A DNA stretch of 64,000 bases from Lachnospiraceae bacterium (GCA_017408025.1 JAFQVJ010000044.1:92657-156656); one strand, 5' to 3'. Counted from the first letter of the stretch, positions 51,664 through 60,446 are shown. Numbers and translations are program-made. Notes: generated from the sequence alone by a model not told the origin.

Positions 51664-52902
51664 TTATGCAATTTCAGTCGTCTCACCTCTTCGAAGAATA
51701 TCAAACTCATCTAATTCCATACCCAGATCAACATAAAGCACCTGTTTTGGGTGGGGTGCGCTCTCCTGTGCGTTTCCCTCCTGGTCATATATTCCCTTTA
51801 CAACTGCCTCAATGTTACTTCCATCAGGCTTCATAACCTCGATGGCCTCTCCTACAGAGAATTTGTTTCTCTGTTCGATTCTATATCCCTTATCATTCTT
51901 GCCACCTATGATACCAAGATATGTGTACTCCTTCACATAAGTGTTACTGTCATATATCTGTGTATTTTCATCAGGCTTCCCGAAGAAAAATCCTGTTGTA
52001 TACTGTCTGTAGGTACACTTGGCTATCTCTGATTTGTAGAATGGTATTCTTGACTGATAGTACTCTTGTGACTTCTTGTAATCATCTATAGCCATTCTGT
52101 ATGTTCTGGCAACTGTGGCCACATAAAGTGCTGTCTTCATCCTGCCTTCCACCTTAAAGCTGTCAATACCAGCTTCCATCATTTCTGGAATATGCTCTAT
52201 CATGCACAAATCCTTTGAATTGAATATATATGTGCCTCTCTCATTTTCGTATACAGGCATATACTCGCCTGGTCTAGATTCTTCAACTACTGCATACTTC
52301 CAACGACATGGATGTGTGCAAGCTCCTCTGTTGGCATCTCTGTGTGCCATAAAGCTACTTAAGAGACATCTTCCAGAATAGGATATGCACATAGCCCCAT
52401 GTATAAAGGTCTCTATCTCATGGTCTTTAGGAATGTTTTCTCTTATCTCCTTTATTTCCCGCAATGACAACTCTCTGGCTGTAACAACACGCTTTGCGCC
52501 AAGACCATACCAGAAATTAAATGTTCCATAATTTGTGTTATTGGCCTGAGTACTGATGTGAATCTCTATCTCAGGACAAACTTCCTTTGCTATGGTAAAT
52601 ATAGCTGGATCTGCGATAATAAGTGCATCTGGCTTTATCTCTTTAAGCTCTTCCATGTAACGTCTAACGCCATTCAAATCGCTATTATGTGCAAGAATAT
52701 TTGCTGTAACAAACACCTTAACGCCGTGTTCATGGGCAAACTCAATGCCCTCCTTCATATCTTCACTTGTAAAATTCTTAGCCTTGGCTCTTAGTCCAAA
52801 AGCCTCTCCGCCGATATACACTGCATCCGCACCATACATTACAGCTATCTTTAACACTTCGAGATTATTTGCAGGTATCAACAATTCTGGTCTGCTATAC
52901 AT
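51664..52902 (-). CDS. U32 family peptidase (TrhP/YrrO-like)
   Basis: A 412-residue member of family U32. The N-terminal part MYSRPELLIPANNLEVLKIAVMYGADAVYIGGEAFGLRAKAKNF is typical, with the family signature EIETFIHGAMCISYSGRCLLSSFM and CTHPCRWKYAVVEE, which has cysteines for an iron-sulfur cluster. U32 proteins named RlhA, TrhP or UbiU/V act in RNA hydroxylation or O2-independent hydroxylation rather than as peptidases. In Firmicutes, the gene next to trmR is the yrrN/yrrO type thought to make tRNA 5-hydroxyuridine. This context favours TrhP. The ATG follows AAGGAG. Confidence 0.88.
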   Translation of the reverse strand: MYSRPELLIPANNLEVLKIAVMYGADAVYIGGEAFGLRAKAKNFTSEDMKEGIEFAHEHGVKVFVTANILAHNSDLNGVRRYMEELKEIKPDALIIADPAIFTIAKEVCPEIEIHISTQANNTNYGTFNFWYGLGAKRVVTARELSLREIKEIRENIPKDHEIETFIHGAMCISYSGRCLLSSFMAHRDANRGACTHPCRWKYAVVEESRPGEYMPVYENERGTYIFNSKDLCMIEHIPEMMEAGIDSFKVEGRMKTALYVATVARTYRMAIDDYKKSQEYYQSRIPFYKSEIAKCTYRQYTTGFFFGKPDENTQIYDSNTYVKEYTYLGIIGGKNDKGYRIEQRNKFSVGEAIEVMKPDGSNIEAVVKGIYDQEGNAQESAPHPKQVLYVDLGMELDEFDILRRGETTEIA

Positions 52903-52914
52903 CTTAACTCTCCT

Positions 52915-53562
52915 TTAGTCACATTTAATACTCATAGTTATTCCGTCACCTATAGGTACAATGGTCGTCTCCAACCCTTCCATATGCTTGACTTCATACA
53001 TATACTCACGCATACGGCTATGAATTGTTCTGTTTCTTCTCACAATTCCGTATCTGGACTCTATAATGTCTCCATCCTGCAATACATTATCGGATATAAG
53101 TATTGCTCCTGGTTTCATCAGGCGAAGTACCTCTGGCAGAAAATTAATATACTGTGCTTTTGCCGCATCCATAAATACAAAATCAAAGCTTCCCGACGTA
53201 AGCTCAGCCATTCGCTCCATTGCATCTCCCTCTAAGAGAGTTATCTTACCTTCTGCATTTGCCTCTTTTATATTTTCCTTTGCCTGAATTATACGTTTTT
53301 CATAATTTTCTATAGTTGTTATGTGTCCACCTTCTGGAAGATATTCACTCATAAGAATTGCCGAGTATCCTATAGCACATCCGAGCTCCAATACATTTAA
53401 GGGCTGCTTAATTTTTAACATAACCCTTAAAAAGCTCTCCATCTCTTTTCGGATAATCGGCACATTTTCTTCAATTGCACACTGTTCTATTTTCTGCAAT
53501 ATTTCGCTATTTGATGATTCTAATGAATGAATATATGACACTATTCTGTCGTTTACTATCAT
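52915..53562 (-). CDS. trmR: tRNA 5-hydroxyuridine O-methyltransferase (YrrM family)
   Basis: A 215-residue SAM-dependent O-methyltransferase of the SAM_MT type-3 (catechol) family. Motif I is NVLELGCAIGYSAILMSEYLP (about residue 60). FDFVFMDAAKAQYINFLPEVL and GAILISDNVLQDG supply metal and SAM contacts. In B. subtilis the homologue YrrM (TrmR) methylates 5-hydroxyuridine to 5-methoxyuridine in tRNA. The U32 gene directly downstream fits a two-step pathway. The start overlaps the 53565 stop region by spacing of only two bases. Confidence 0.9.
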   Translation of the reverse strand: MIVNDRIVSYIHSLESSNSEILQKIEQCAIEENVPIIRKEMESFLRVMLKIKQPLNVLELGCAIGYSAILMSEYLPEGGHITTIENYEKRIIQAKENIKEANAEGKITLLEGDAMERMAELTSGSFDFVFMDAAKAQYINFLPEVLRLMKPGAILISDNVLQDGDIIESRYGIVRRNRTIHSRMREYMYEVKHMEGLETTIVPIGDGITMSIKCD

Positions 53563-53564
53563 CC

Positions 53565-54062
53565 TTACTCTCCATCTTCCTCGTTTTCAGCCTGAGTTTC
53601 CTCCGTCTGTGTTTCTTCAGTCTGCTTTTCCTCAGCCTTCTTCTTTGCTGCCTCCTTAGATTCCCTTTCAGCCTCTTCGGCTTCCTTTGCCTCCCAGTAG
53701 GCTGTATTAATTACTTCAATAATCTCTTCAACGTTCTGCTCAGTACTGAACTGATATGTTCCAGGATATATCTCTAATTCGTAAAGTACTGCCTGTATAT
53801 TAAACATTCCAGCATCTTCAATCAGACCACTTTCAACAAGGATTTTTCCAAGCTCCGCTGTAGTTGTATCATAAGGAATGGTCACAACTACCTCCTGACC
53901 CTGTCCTTTTTCAGCCATGGCTTCTTCTGAAAATATAGCCGCACCATAGTCAAAGGTCTTTCTGCACACTACATAAAATACTGCCACTATAGCTGCTATA
54001 ACAACCATTCTTATGGTAATTTTCAGAATCATCATAGATGTCTTTCTCATATTCATATTCAT
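53565..54062 (-). CDS. MltG-like membrane protein lacking the catalytic domain
   Basis: A 165-residue protein. TM segment (about 12-34), then a LysM-like/YceG N-terminal domain: VTIPYDTTTAELGKILVESGLIEDAGMFNIQAVLYELEIYPGTYQFSTEQNVEEIIEVIN. This is the N-terminal part of endolytic transglycosylase MltG. The catalytic region with the conserved Glu does not follow. Instead there is a long acidic Glu/Lys/Thr tail (about 115-165, EEKQTEETQTEETQ). It may bind septal peptidoglycan machinery without cutting. It sits in the MltG position of the conserved cluster, next to trmR. The truncation is not a frameshift seen in this sequence. Confidence 0.75.
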   Translation of the reverse strand: MNMNMRKTSMMILKITIRMVVIAAIVAVFYVVCRKTFDYGAAIFSEEAMAEKGQGQEVVVTIPYDTTTAELGKILVESGLIEDAGMFNIQAVLYELEIYPGTYQFSTEQNVEEIIEVINTAYWEAKEAEEAERESKEAAKKKAEEKQTEETQTEETQAENEEDGE

Positions 54063-54123
54063 ATGATATACCGCCTATTCCCAATCTATTGACATTCAAA
54101 CAGTAACTATTATAATCAATTAC

Positions 54124-54462
54124 TTATAAAAAGTCCAGTTCTAATTCAATATCTGAAATAAGCATTAAATTTATCTGCTGAAGCATTTTACAAAGAATCA
54201 GCTCTGCATTTAGAAATTCCCTTACAACACTACTTGTCATAGCATCATTATATTCTGCACTAAGTCGCTGCACTTCATCTCTGTTCTGAGCATTTCCCTC
54301 CATCTGCAGACTTATATTTGCCTTTCTAAATTCATTAACTCTATCCTTTAATTCTGGCGTCTCATTGAGTAACCTTCTATACATATCGTATTTTTGATAC
54401 TCTTCGCTCTCCATAATAGTCTGCTTAAACTCTTCAGCTTTAATTCTCATTGCATCAGTCAC
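54124..54462 (-). CDS. YlbF/YmcA family regulator
   Basis: A 112-residue helical protein of the YlbF family: FKQTIMESEEYQKYDMYRRLLNETPELKDRVNEFRKANISLQ followed by LSAEYNDAMTSSVVREFLNAE. In B. subtilis YlbF, YmcA and YaaT form the Y-complex that promotes RNase Y-dependent mRNA maturation. The neighbouring rnj (RNase J) fits an RNA-decay context. The start is probably the GTG at 54462, with GGAGG ten bases upstream (overlapping the rnj stop). No partner genes are in this window. Confidence 0.82.
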   Translation of the reverse strand: MTDAMRIKAEEFKQTIMESEEYQKYDMYRRLLNETPELKDRVNEFRKANISLQMEGNAQNRDEVQRLSAEYNDAMTSSVVREFLNAELILCKMLQQINLMLISDIELELDFL

Positions 54463-54464
54463 TT

Positions 54465-56144
54465 CTACTCAACCTCCATGATTATTGGAAGAATCATAGG
54501 ATTTCTCTTTATCTTCTTCCAAAGGTAATCGCTAAGTGTCTCCTTGACAACCATCTTTATCTTACCCCAGTCAGTAATATTCTTGTCGATGCAATCTATA
54601 ACCGCATCATTAACAGTAAGTCTAGCTTCCTCTAAGAGATTCTCTGCCTCCCTTACATATACAAAGCCTCTTGATACGATATCTGGTCCGGCAAGAAGCT
54701 GATTGCTATATTTCTCAAATGTCATTACCACTATAATAATACCATTCTGAGCAAGATTCTGTCTATCTCTAAGAACAATATTTCCTACATCACCTACACC
54801 AAGACCGTCTACAAGAATTCCTCCTGTCTGTACTCTTGTCTCTTCCACGTAGCCTTCTTTACCACTTAACTGTAGCACATTACCTGATGATAGAATAAAT
54901 ATATTGTCCTTATCTATACCCATTGACTCTGCAATCTCTGCATGACCTTTGAGATGACGATATTCACCATGAAGCGGTATGGCATACTTAGGCTTAACAA
55001 GCGAATAGATAAGCTTAATTTCCTCCTGACAAGCGTGACCTGATACGTGTGTATCCTGGAATATAACGTTAGCACCGAGCATCGAAAGCTCATTTATAAC
55101 CTTTGTTACAGCCTTCTCATTTCCTGGAATAGGGCTTGAACTAAATACAATTGTATCGCCTGGCTTGATTGTAACCTTCTTGTGAATAGATGCTGCCATT
55201 CTGGACAATGCTGCCATGGACTCGCCCTGACTACCTGTTGTTATAAGAACAAGCTGCTCGTCTGTATAGTTCTTCATTTCCTCAATATCAATCAATGTTC
55301 CCTCTGGCACATCAAGATATTCAAGTTCTATTGCCGTATTGATAATATTTACCATACTACGGCCCTCTACTACAACTTTTCTTCCGTACTTATGAGCAGT
55401 ATTGATAATAAGTCTCACTCTGTCTACATTTGATGCAAACGTTGCAATAATAATTCTATGCTTTGTATTCTCAGCAAATATATGCTCAATTGTCTTTCCA
55501 ACATTTCTCTCAGATGGAGTAAAACCAGGACGAAGTGCATTTGTACTATCTGCCATAAGTGCAAGTACACCCTTCTTTCCCAACTCTCCAAGTCTTGTAA
55601 GATCTGTTGTATCACCAAATATTGGTGTATAATCAATCTTAAAGTCACCTGTATGAACAATAACTCCAGCAGGTGTGAATATAGCAAGACCACAGGCATC
55701 TGCAATACTGTGGTTTACCTTTATAAATTCAACCTTAAACTTGCCCAGATTAACTGTCTGACCATGCTTAACTATTTTCTTTTTCACAAGCTTATCAATT
55801 CCATGTTCTTTAAGCTTTCCATCTATAATTCCCATTGTAAGCTTTGTGGCATATAATGGAGCATTTACCTCTTTCAAGACATATGGTAAAGAGCCTATAT
55901 GATCTTCGTGACCATGAGTGATAACAAATGCTTTAATCTTGTCTGCATTATCTTTTAAATATGTTATGTCCGGTATAACCAAGTCAATACCAAGCATATC
56001 ATCATCAGGGAATGACAATCCACAATCAACAACTATAATTTCATCTTCATACTCAAATACAGTAATATTCATACCGATAGCTTCCAAACCGCCAAGTGGT
56101 ATGATTTTTACCTTTACGTTCTCATCAATTTCTACTTTTGCCAT
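54465..56144 (-). CDS. rnj: Ribonuclease J
   Basis: A 559-residue RNase J-type enzyme that has both 5'-to-3' exonuclease and endonuclease activity. The N-terminal beta-lactamase domain has the metal-binding motif THGHEDHIGSLPYV (about residue 78), VNHSIADACG and IVHTGDFKIDY. The beta-CASP part has TTGSQGESMAALSRMA and HVSGHACQEEIKL, and the C-terminal domain begins near 455. The length matches RNase J1. It lies upstream of the YlbF-like gene and downstream of DUF1292. Confidence 0.96.
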   Translation of the reverse strand: MAKVEIDENVKVKIIPLGGLEAIGMNITVFEYEDEIIVVDCGLSFPDDDMLGIDLVIPDITYLKDNADKIKAFVITHGHEDHIGSLPYVLKEVNAPLYATKLTMGIIDGKLKEHGIDKLVKKKIVKHGQTVNLGKFKVEFIKVNHSIADACGLAIFTPAGVIVHTGDFKIDYTPIFGDTTDLTRLGELGKKGVLALMADSTNALRPGFTPSERNVGKTIEHIFAENTKHRIIIATFASNVDRVRLIINTAHKYGRKVVVEGRSMVNIINTAIELEYLDVPEGTLIDIEEMKNYTDEQLVLITTGSQGESMAALSRMAASIHKKVTIKPGDTIVFSSSPIPGNEKAVTKVINELSMLGANVIFQDTHVSGHACQEEIKLIYSLVKPKYAIPLHGEYRHLKGHAEIAESMGIDKDNIFILSSGNVLQLSGKEGYVEETRVQTGGILVDGLGVGDVGNIVLRDRQNLAQNGIIIVVMTFEKYSNQLLAGPDIVSRGFVYVREAENLLEEARLTVNDAVIDCIDKNITDWGKIKMVVKETLSDYLWKKIKRNPMILPIIMEVE

Positions 56145-56179
56145 TATTTATTTTACACCTCTTCCTAATTATTGCGTAT

Positions 56180-56446
56180 CTATTTTTCAATATCTATATC
56201 ATCCAGTATTTCTGCGAAAATTCTGGAAACAGCTTCAAGTTCATCATCTTCTTCAACAATTTCATATACTGCTTCTGAGTCCTCTGCCTTTGATGTATCC
56301 TTAAGGATATATGCATCAGCCTCCTCGTCTGTCTCGTTCTCTGTAACTAGCAAATAATTTGTATTGTTTATTCTTGTCTGTTCTACAACAAAAAATTCTA
56401 CTTTCTCATTGGTATCATCAATTACAAAACTAATTTTTTCTGACAT
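56180..56446 (-). CDS. DUF1292 family protein
   Basis: An 88-residue acidic protein. The family layout is visible: KISFVIDDTNEKVEFFVVEQTRINNTNYLLVTENETDEEADAYILKD, followed by an acidic tail EAVYEIVEEDDELEAVSRIFAEI. The function of DUF1292 (YrzB in B. subtilis) is unknown. It commonly sits with mtaB-ireB-ruvX, as here. The ATG follows GGAGGA. Confidence 0.92.
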   Translation of the reverse strand: MSEKISFVIDDTNEKVEFFVVEQTRINNTNYLLVTENETDEEADAYILKDTSKAEDSEAVYEIVEEDDELEAVSRIFAEILDDIDIEK

Positions 56447-56470
56447 TATATTCCTCCACTTTTATATATA

Positions 56471-56513
56471 TAGAAATTCTGGCCACGACACCGTTACACT
56501 TTCTTTCTATTCA
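56471..56513. repeat. Shared intergenic motif, copy 2 (GACACCGTTACA)
   Basis: TAGAAATT (56471-56478), GACACCGTTACA (56487-56498) and CTATTCA (56507-56513), the same order as at 51607-51646. It lies between ruvX and the DUF1292 gene. Confidence 0.45.
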
Positions 56514-56519
56514 CTCGTT

Positions 56520-56960
56520 TCAGCAGAATTCCTTTCGGCAATTCTGGTCACGATCTAGATATCCCTGTAAGATAAATGTCGCCGCTATACTGTCCACGTA
56601 CTTTTTCCTATCCTCACGTCTCACTCCGGCTTCGATCATCAATCGATCTGCTGCAACAGTCGTAAGTCTCTCGTCCCACATAATCACTTCAAGACCAGTT
56701 CTTCTCTCCAACATCGCCTTAAATTCCATAGTTTTTTCCGCTCTTTCTCCTAAAGAACCGTCCATATTTTTAGGCAATCCCAGAACAATCCTATCCACCT
56801 CATGTTCCTTTATTAGCTCTTCGATTCTGGCCAGTGTTCTTCTCAGTTTATTTTCCTGCTCACGCCTGATTATTTCAAGTCCCTGGGCAGTAATCATCAG
56901 TCCGTCTGACACTGCAACACCGACTGTTTTTGAACCAAAGTCCAATCCCATTATTCTCAT
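56520..56960 (-). CDS. ruvX: Putative pre-16S rRNA nuclease (YqgF/RuvX)
   Basis: A 146-residue RNase H-like nuclease. [21 protein letters not shown] at the start carries the first acidic residue, and [17 protein letters not shown] and [14 protein letters not shown] carry further conserved positions. The late conserved Asp lies in [16 protein letters not shown]. In E. coli YqgF matures 16S rRNA, and a Holliday-junction role has also been proposed. ATG 56960 is chosen for its conserved N-terminus; a start seven codons upstream is less likely. It lies between ireB and DUF1292. Confidence 0.95.
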   Translation of the reverse strand: MRIMGLDFGSKTVGVAVSDGLMITAQGLEIIRREQENKLRRTLARIEELIKEHEVDRIVLGLPKNMDGSLGERAEKTMEFKAMLERRTGLEVIMWDERLTTVAADRLMIEAGVRREDRKKYVDSIAATFILQGYLDRDQNCRKEFC

Positions 56961-57028
56961 ATATAATCTCCATTTCTCCACCCAAACCGAGATACATTTT
57001 TTGCCAATTCATTTTTACCACACAAACA

Positions 57029-57053
57029 CAAGGTTGAACCCCATTCAACCTTG
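57029..57053 (-). terminator. Hairpin downstream of ireB
   Basis: CAAGGTTGAA (57029-57038) pairs perfectly with TTCAACCTTG (57044-57053) around five bases. The minus strand continues TGTTTGTG, a weak T-tract. It lies 25 bases past the ireB stop codon and could attenuate transcription into ruvX. Confidence 0.5.
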
Positions 57054-57077
57054 AACACCACATATTCTTTTCTGGAT

Positions 57078-57341
57078 TTACTTTAATTTATTATTGATAT
57101 AATAATGAAGCGCCTCTTCTATCAGCTCATCACGCTCAACCTTCATAATCATGACTCTCGCATTGTTATGGGATGTAATATATGTTGGATCTCCAGACAT
57201 AATATATCCGACAATCTGATTTACAGGATTGTACCCTTTTTCTGTCAAAGCCTTGTAAACATGCTCAAGCACCTGTCCTACTTCAAGCTTTGGCTCCTGT
57301 ACTGTTTTAAAATATTGTGTATTATTACTTACTATGCTCAT
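57078..57341 (-). CDS. ireB: IreB family regulatory phosphoprotein
   Basis: An 87-residue member of the DUF965/IreB family. The diagnostic stretch [39 protein letters not shown] is present. In Enterococcus faecalis IreB is phosphorylated by the IreK Ser/Thr kinase and influences cephalosporin tolerance. The phosphorylated threonine region near the N-terminus is NTQYF here. The start ATG follows GAGAGG. It lies between mtaB and ruvX, the usual order. Confidence 0.95.
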   Translation of the reverse strand: MSIVSNNTQYFKTVQEPKLEVGQVLEHVYKALTEKGYNPVNQIVGYIMSGDPTYITSHNNARVMIMKVERDELIEEALHYYINNKLK

Positions 57342-57391
57342 CTTTCTTAACCTCTCTATATTCTCACGAACTGATAGTTAATGATATATTA

Positions 57392-58711
57392 TTACATTTC
57401 TTGAATATCTGCAAGCAAAATTTGATTTTTTATTTCATTTCTTATCTTTACTGTCACTATATTATTAATAAGCTTCACATCTCCCTTGACCAATACTCTT
57501 ACATATTCCTTTGTATGACCTGTAAGATACAATTCGCCATGAGCTTCCTGCTGCTCTTCTATAAGAACATCCTTCTCCGCGCCGGCAAAGCTTTCAAGAT
57601 ATGTCCTTCTCATTTTTTCTCCCAGCTCTATCAATTCTTCACTTCGAACAGATTTTATCTCGTCACGTATCTGGTTCTCCATCTTTGCCGCAACAGTACC
57701 TGCCCTTTTTGAATACTTAAATATATGCATCTCCGAAAAAGCCACTTCCTCCAAAAATGCTTTAGTAGCCTGAAATTCTTCCTCTGTCTCTCCCGGAAAG
57801 CCCACTATTACATCTGTTGTAATGGCTGGCTTATCAAAATATTTTCTGATAATTTTGCATTTGTCTAAGTATTCTGCTGGTGTATAATGTCTGTTCATTC
57901 TCTTCAAGGTAGCTTCACAACCACTCTGTAATGACAGATGGAAATGCGGACAGAATTTGTCAAGCTTTGCAAGCTCTATCAAAAACTCTTCTGTGATTAT
58001 ACCAGGCTCTAATGAACCCAGTCTCACTCTTTCTATCCCCTCCACACTGCAAACTTCCTTTATGGCATCAATAAGCGTAAGCCCACTATCTTTCATATCG
58101 CGACCATATGAGCTTAAATGTATACCTGTGAGGACTATCTCTTTGTAGCCACATGATGCCAGCTTTGGTATTTCGTCTCTGATGTCTTCTATGCTCCTGC
58201 TTCTTATCCTACCTCTTGCATAAGGAATTATGCAATATGTACAGAACTGGTTACATCCATCCTGTATCTTTACAAATGCCCTTGTATGTTCCCCAGGTGT
58301 GGACATTTCCATCTCATCATAATTGCTTCCTTTGCTTATATCATCTATAAAAACATTTTGACTATCCGATTCAAAATATGCATCTAAAATATTTACAATA
58401 TCTGATTTATTATTATTTCCTACTATTATATCTATAGCATCATCTTCTCTCAATGATTCTCCCGCTGCCTGAACATAACAGCCAACTGCTACAACTATGG
58501 CATCTTGATTTAACTTCTTTGCTCTGTGAAGCATCTGTCTTGACTTTCTGTCTGCAATGTTGGTAACTGTGCATGTATTTATTATATATATATCAGCCTT
58601 TTCATTAAAGGATACTATTTTATATCCATTTTCCTCCAATGACTGTCTCATTGCTTCTGTCTCATATGCATTTACCTTGCATCCCAAGTTGTGAAGAGCT
58701 ACAGTTCTCAT
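57392..58711 (-). CDS. mtaB: tRNA t6A37 methylthiotransferase MtaB
   Basis: A 439-residue radical SAM enzyme that converts t6A at tRNA position 37 into ms2t6A. The N-terminal UPF0004 domain binds one cluster (LGCKVNAYETEAM, NTCTVTNIADRKSRQ, VAVGCYVQ). The radical SAM motif is CNQFCTYCIIPYARGRIRSR (about residue 145). A C-terminal TRAM-like domain follows (LTGHTKEYVRVLVKGD). It belongs to the YqeV/MtaB group rather than MiaB by length and the CNQFCTYC motif. ATG 58711 is spaced well from GGAGG. The upstream 226-base gap carries the divergent HPr promoter. Confidence 0.95.
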   Translation of the reverse strand: MRTVALHNLGCKVNAYETEAMRQSLEENGYKIVSFNEKADIYIINTCTVTNIADRKSRQMLHRAKKLNQDAIVVAVGCYVQAAGESLREDDAIDIIVGNNNKSDIVNILDAYFESDSQNVFIDDISKGSNYDEMEMSTPGEHTRAFVKIQDGCNQFCTYCIIPYARGRIRSRSIEDIRDEIPKLASCGYKEIVLTGIHLSSYGRDMKDSGLTLIDAIKEVCSVEGIERVRLGSLEPGIITEEFLIELAKLDKFCPHFHLSLQSGCEATLKRMNRHYTPAEYLDKCKIIRKYFDKPAITTDVIVGFPGETEEEFQATKAFLEEVAFSEMHIFKYSKRAGTVAAKMENQIRDEIKSVRSEELIELGEKMRRTYLESFAGAEKDVLIEEQQEAHGELYLTGHTKEYVRVLVKGDVKLINNIVTVKIRNEIKNQILLADIQEM

Positions 58712-58802
58712 ATTTTCCTCCATACTAATTTATATATTTTCAAAAGCACTTTTCTGTATCATTTTCAACAGAATAATACTAATATTTTGTACATAATTTA
58801 CA

Positions 58803-58831
58803 TTGACATTTTTTTCAAATAAAGTTAATAT
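58803..58831 (+). promoter_or_regulatory. Promoter of the HPr-like gene
   Basis: TTGACA (58803-58808), 17-base spacer, TAATAT (58826-58831), near consensus. It lies about 105 bases upstream of the start codon, leaving a leader of about 100 bases. Confidence 0.75.
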
Positions 58832-58937
58832 AAGTGAAGATTAGGTGAATTTCCATCTATCTGATGTTTTTCATAATGGAGTTTACCTCAAACATACAAT
58901 TAAATCAAATACTATTTTATTTAGGAGGGTATTTTAT

Positions 58938-59174
58938 ATGAAGACAGTTCAGATTTGTTTAAACTCAATCGATAAGGTTAAGGCTTTTGTAAATGATATT
59001 ACAAAGTTTGACACAGATTTCGATTTAGTATCAGGCAGATATGTTATTGATGCAAAGTCTATTATGGGTATTTTCAGTTTAGATTTATCTAAGCCAATCG
59101 ACCTTTGCATTCATGCAGATGAGAGCAACATTGCTCCTATCTTAGATGCTTTAAAGCCATACATTTGTGAATAA
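58938..59174 (+). CDS. HPr-like protein without the active-site histidine
   Basis: A 78-residue protein with the HPr fold pattern: MKTVQICLNSIDKVKAFVNDITKFDTDFDLVSGRYVIDAKSIMGIFSLDLSKPIDLCIHADESNIAPILDALKPYI. The segment around residue 46 (SIMGIFSLDLS) matches the HPr regulatory serine region. The usual active-site motif GLHARPA is absent; at that position there is SIDKVKAFVND, with no histidine. It therefore cannot take phosphate from enzyme I in the usual way. It could be a regulator like Crh in B. subtilis, which keeps Ser46 but lacks His15. This is the only complete plus-strand gene, with its own promoter and terminator. The ATG follows AGGAGGG. Confidence 0.88.
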   Translation: MKTVQICLNSIDKVKAFVNDITKFDTDFDLVSGRYVIDAKSIMGIFSLDLSKPIDLCIHADESNIAPILDALKPYICE

Positions 59175-59194
59175 TCAAGCGTATAGATACAAAT

Positions 59195-59233
59195 AAAAAA
59201 AGATTAGGGTTTCTTTAACCCTAATCTTTTTTT
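59195..59233. terminator. Bidirectional terminator between the HPr-like gene and thiI
   Basis: AGATTAGGGTT (59201-59211) pairs with AACCCTAATCT (59217-59227) around five bases, flanked by A6 and T6 runs. It serves convergent transcripts on both strands. Confidence 0.92.
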
Positions 59234-59242
59234 ATTTTCCTT

Positions 59243-60427
59243 TTATCTCACTTCAATGACTTCCACTGTATTCACAGCTTCCTCTATCATCTCATCTATT
59301 TTATCTGCAATTTTAAGCTCTGAATGTTTAATCACGTTGATATTCGGCTTAGTCACCGGGTGCTTTGCAACGAATGTTGTACAGCAATCCTCGTATGGCT
59401 GTGTCGATATATCATAGGTATCAATCTTGATAGATATATCCACGATATCCTGCTTATCGAATGCTATAACTGGTCTGTACACCGGCATATCGGTATTTTC
59501 GTCAATTACAGCAAGAGACTGCATAGTCTGACTTGATACTTGTCCAATGCTTTCTCCTGTTACAAGTCCAAGTGCTCCATTTTTCTTTGCAAGCTTCTCC
59601 GCTATCTTATACATTACTCTCTTCATGATGATAGTTAATTCTTCATGAGGACATTTCTCAAATATATACATCTGTATATCCGTAAAATCAACTACGTTAA
59701 GCTTAATATTTCCCGAATACGCAGCCACCTTCTGGGCCAAATCCACAACCTTCTGCTTTGCTCTCTCTGAGGTGTAAGGTGGAGTGTGGAAATAAACTGC
59801 CTCAAGCTCCACACCTCGCTTAGCTATCATATAACCAGCAACAGGGCTATCAATTCCACCAGATAATAATAGCATTGCCTTACCGGCAGTTCCTACAGGC
59901 ATACCTCCTGGTCCTGGTATTGTTTCAGAGTAAATATTTATCTGCTTACGAATCTCTATATTAAGCATAATTTTAGGATTGTGTACATCTACTCTTATGT
60001 CTGGAAAAGCATCTAAAACTGCCTCTCCCATATCCATATTAATCTCCTGAGAATTAAGAGGGTAATTCTTTCTGGCACGTCTTGAATACACCTTAAAAGT
60101 TGTGTTCTTATCAGGATACATTTCATCCATGTAGGCAATAACCTTTTCCTTTAAATCATCAAAGCCATTATCCTCCACCTGTATCATAGGACATATTCCC
60201 ACTATACCAAACACATGGGAAAGTGCGTTTATAACCTCATCATAATCATATGCAGACATAGCATCCACATATATTCTGCCATCTTCCTTACGAACCTTGA
60301 ATTCACCATCTGCTGACTCAAGTGACTTAACTATATTCTTTACAAGGGCATCTTCAAAAAGATATCTGTTCTTGCCTTTTACACCTATCTCTGCATACTT
60401 TATTAAGAACGACTTAAAATCTATCAT
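59243..60427 (-). CDS. thiI: tRNA 4-thiouridine synthase ThiI
   Basis: A 394-residue enzyme that makes s4U8 in tRNA. The N-terminal ferredoxin-like and THUMP domains cover about 1-165 (KYAEIGVKGKNRYLFEDALVKNIVK). The PP-loop of the AANH domain is LLSGGIDSPVAGYMIAKRG (about residue 185). The conserved segment CCTTFVAKHPVTKPN lies near the C-terminus. The rhodanese domain found in enterobacterial ThiI is absent, as in many Firmicutes, where a dedicated cysteine desulfurase delivers sulfur. That gene lies just upstream here. Confidence 0.97.
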   Translation of the reverse strand: MIDFKSFLIKYAEIGVKGKNRYLFEDALVKNIVKSLESADGEFKVRKEDGRIYVDAMSAYDYDEVINALSHVFGIVGICPMIQVEDNGFDDLKEKVIAYMDEMYPDKNTTFKVYSRRARKNYPLNSQEINMDMGEAVLDAFPDIRVDVHNPKIMLNIEIRKQINIYSETIPGPGGMPVGTAGKAMLLLSGGIDSPVAGYMIAKRGVELEAVYFHTPPYTSERAKQKVVDLAQKVAAYSGNIKLNVVDFTDIQMYIFEKCPHEELTIIMKRVMYKIAEKLAKKNGALGLVTGESIGQVSSQTMQSLAVIDENTDMPVYRPVIAFDKQDIVDISIKIDTYDISTQPYEDCCTTFVAKHPVTKPNINVIKHSELKIADKIDEMIEEAVNTVEVIEVR

Positions 60428-60446
60428 AATCTGTTATTTCCTCCTA

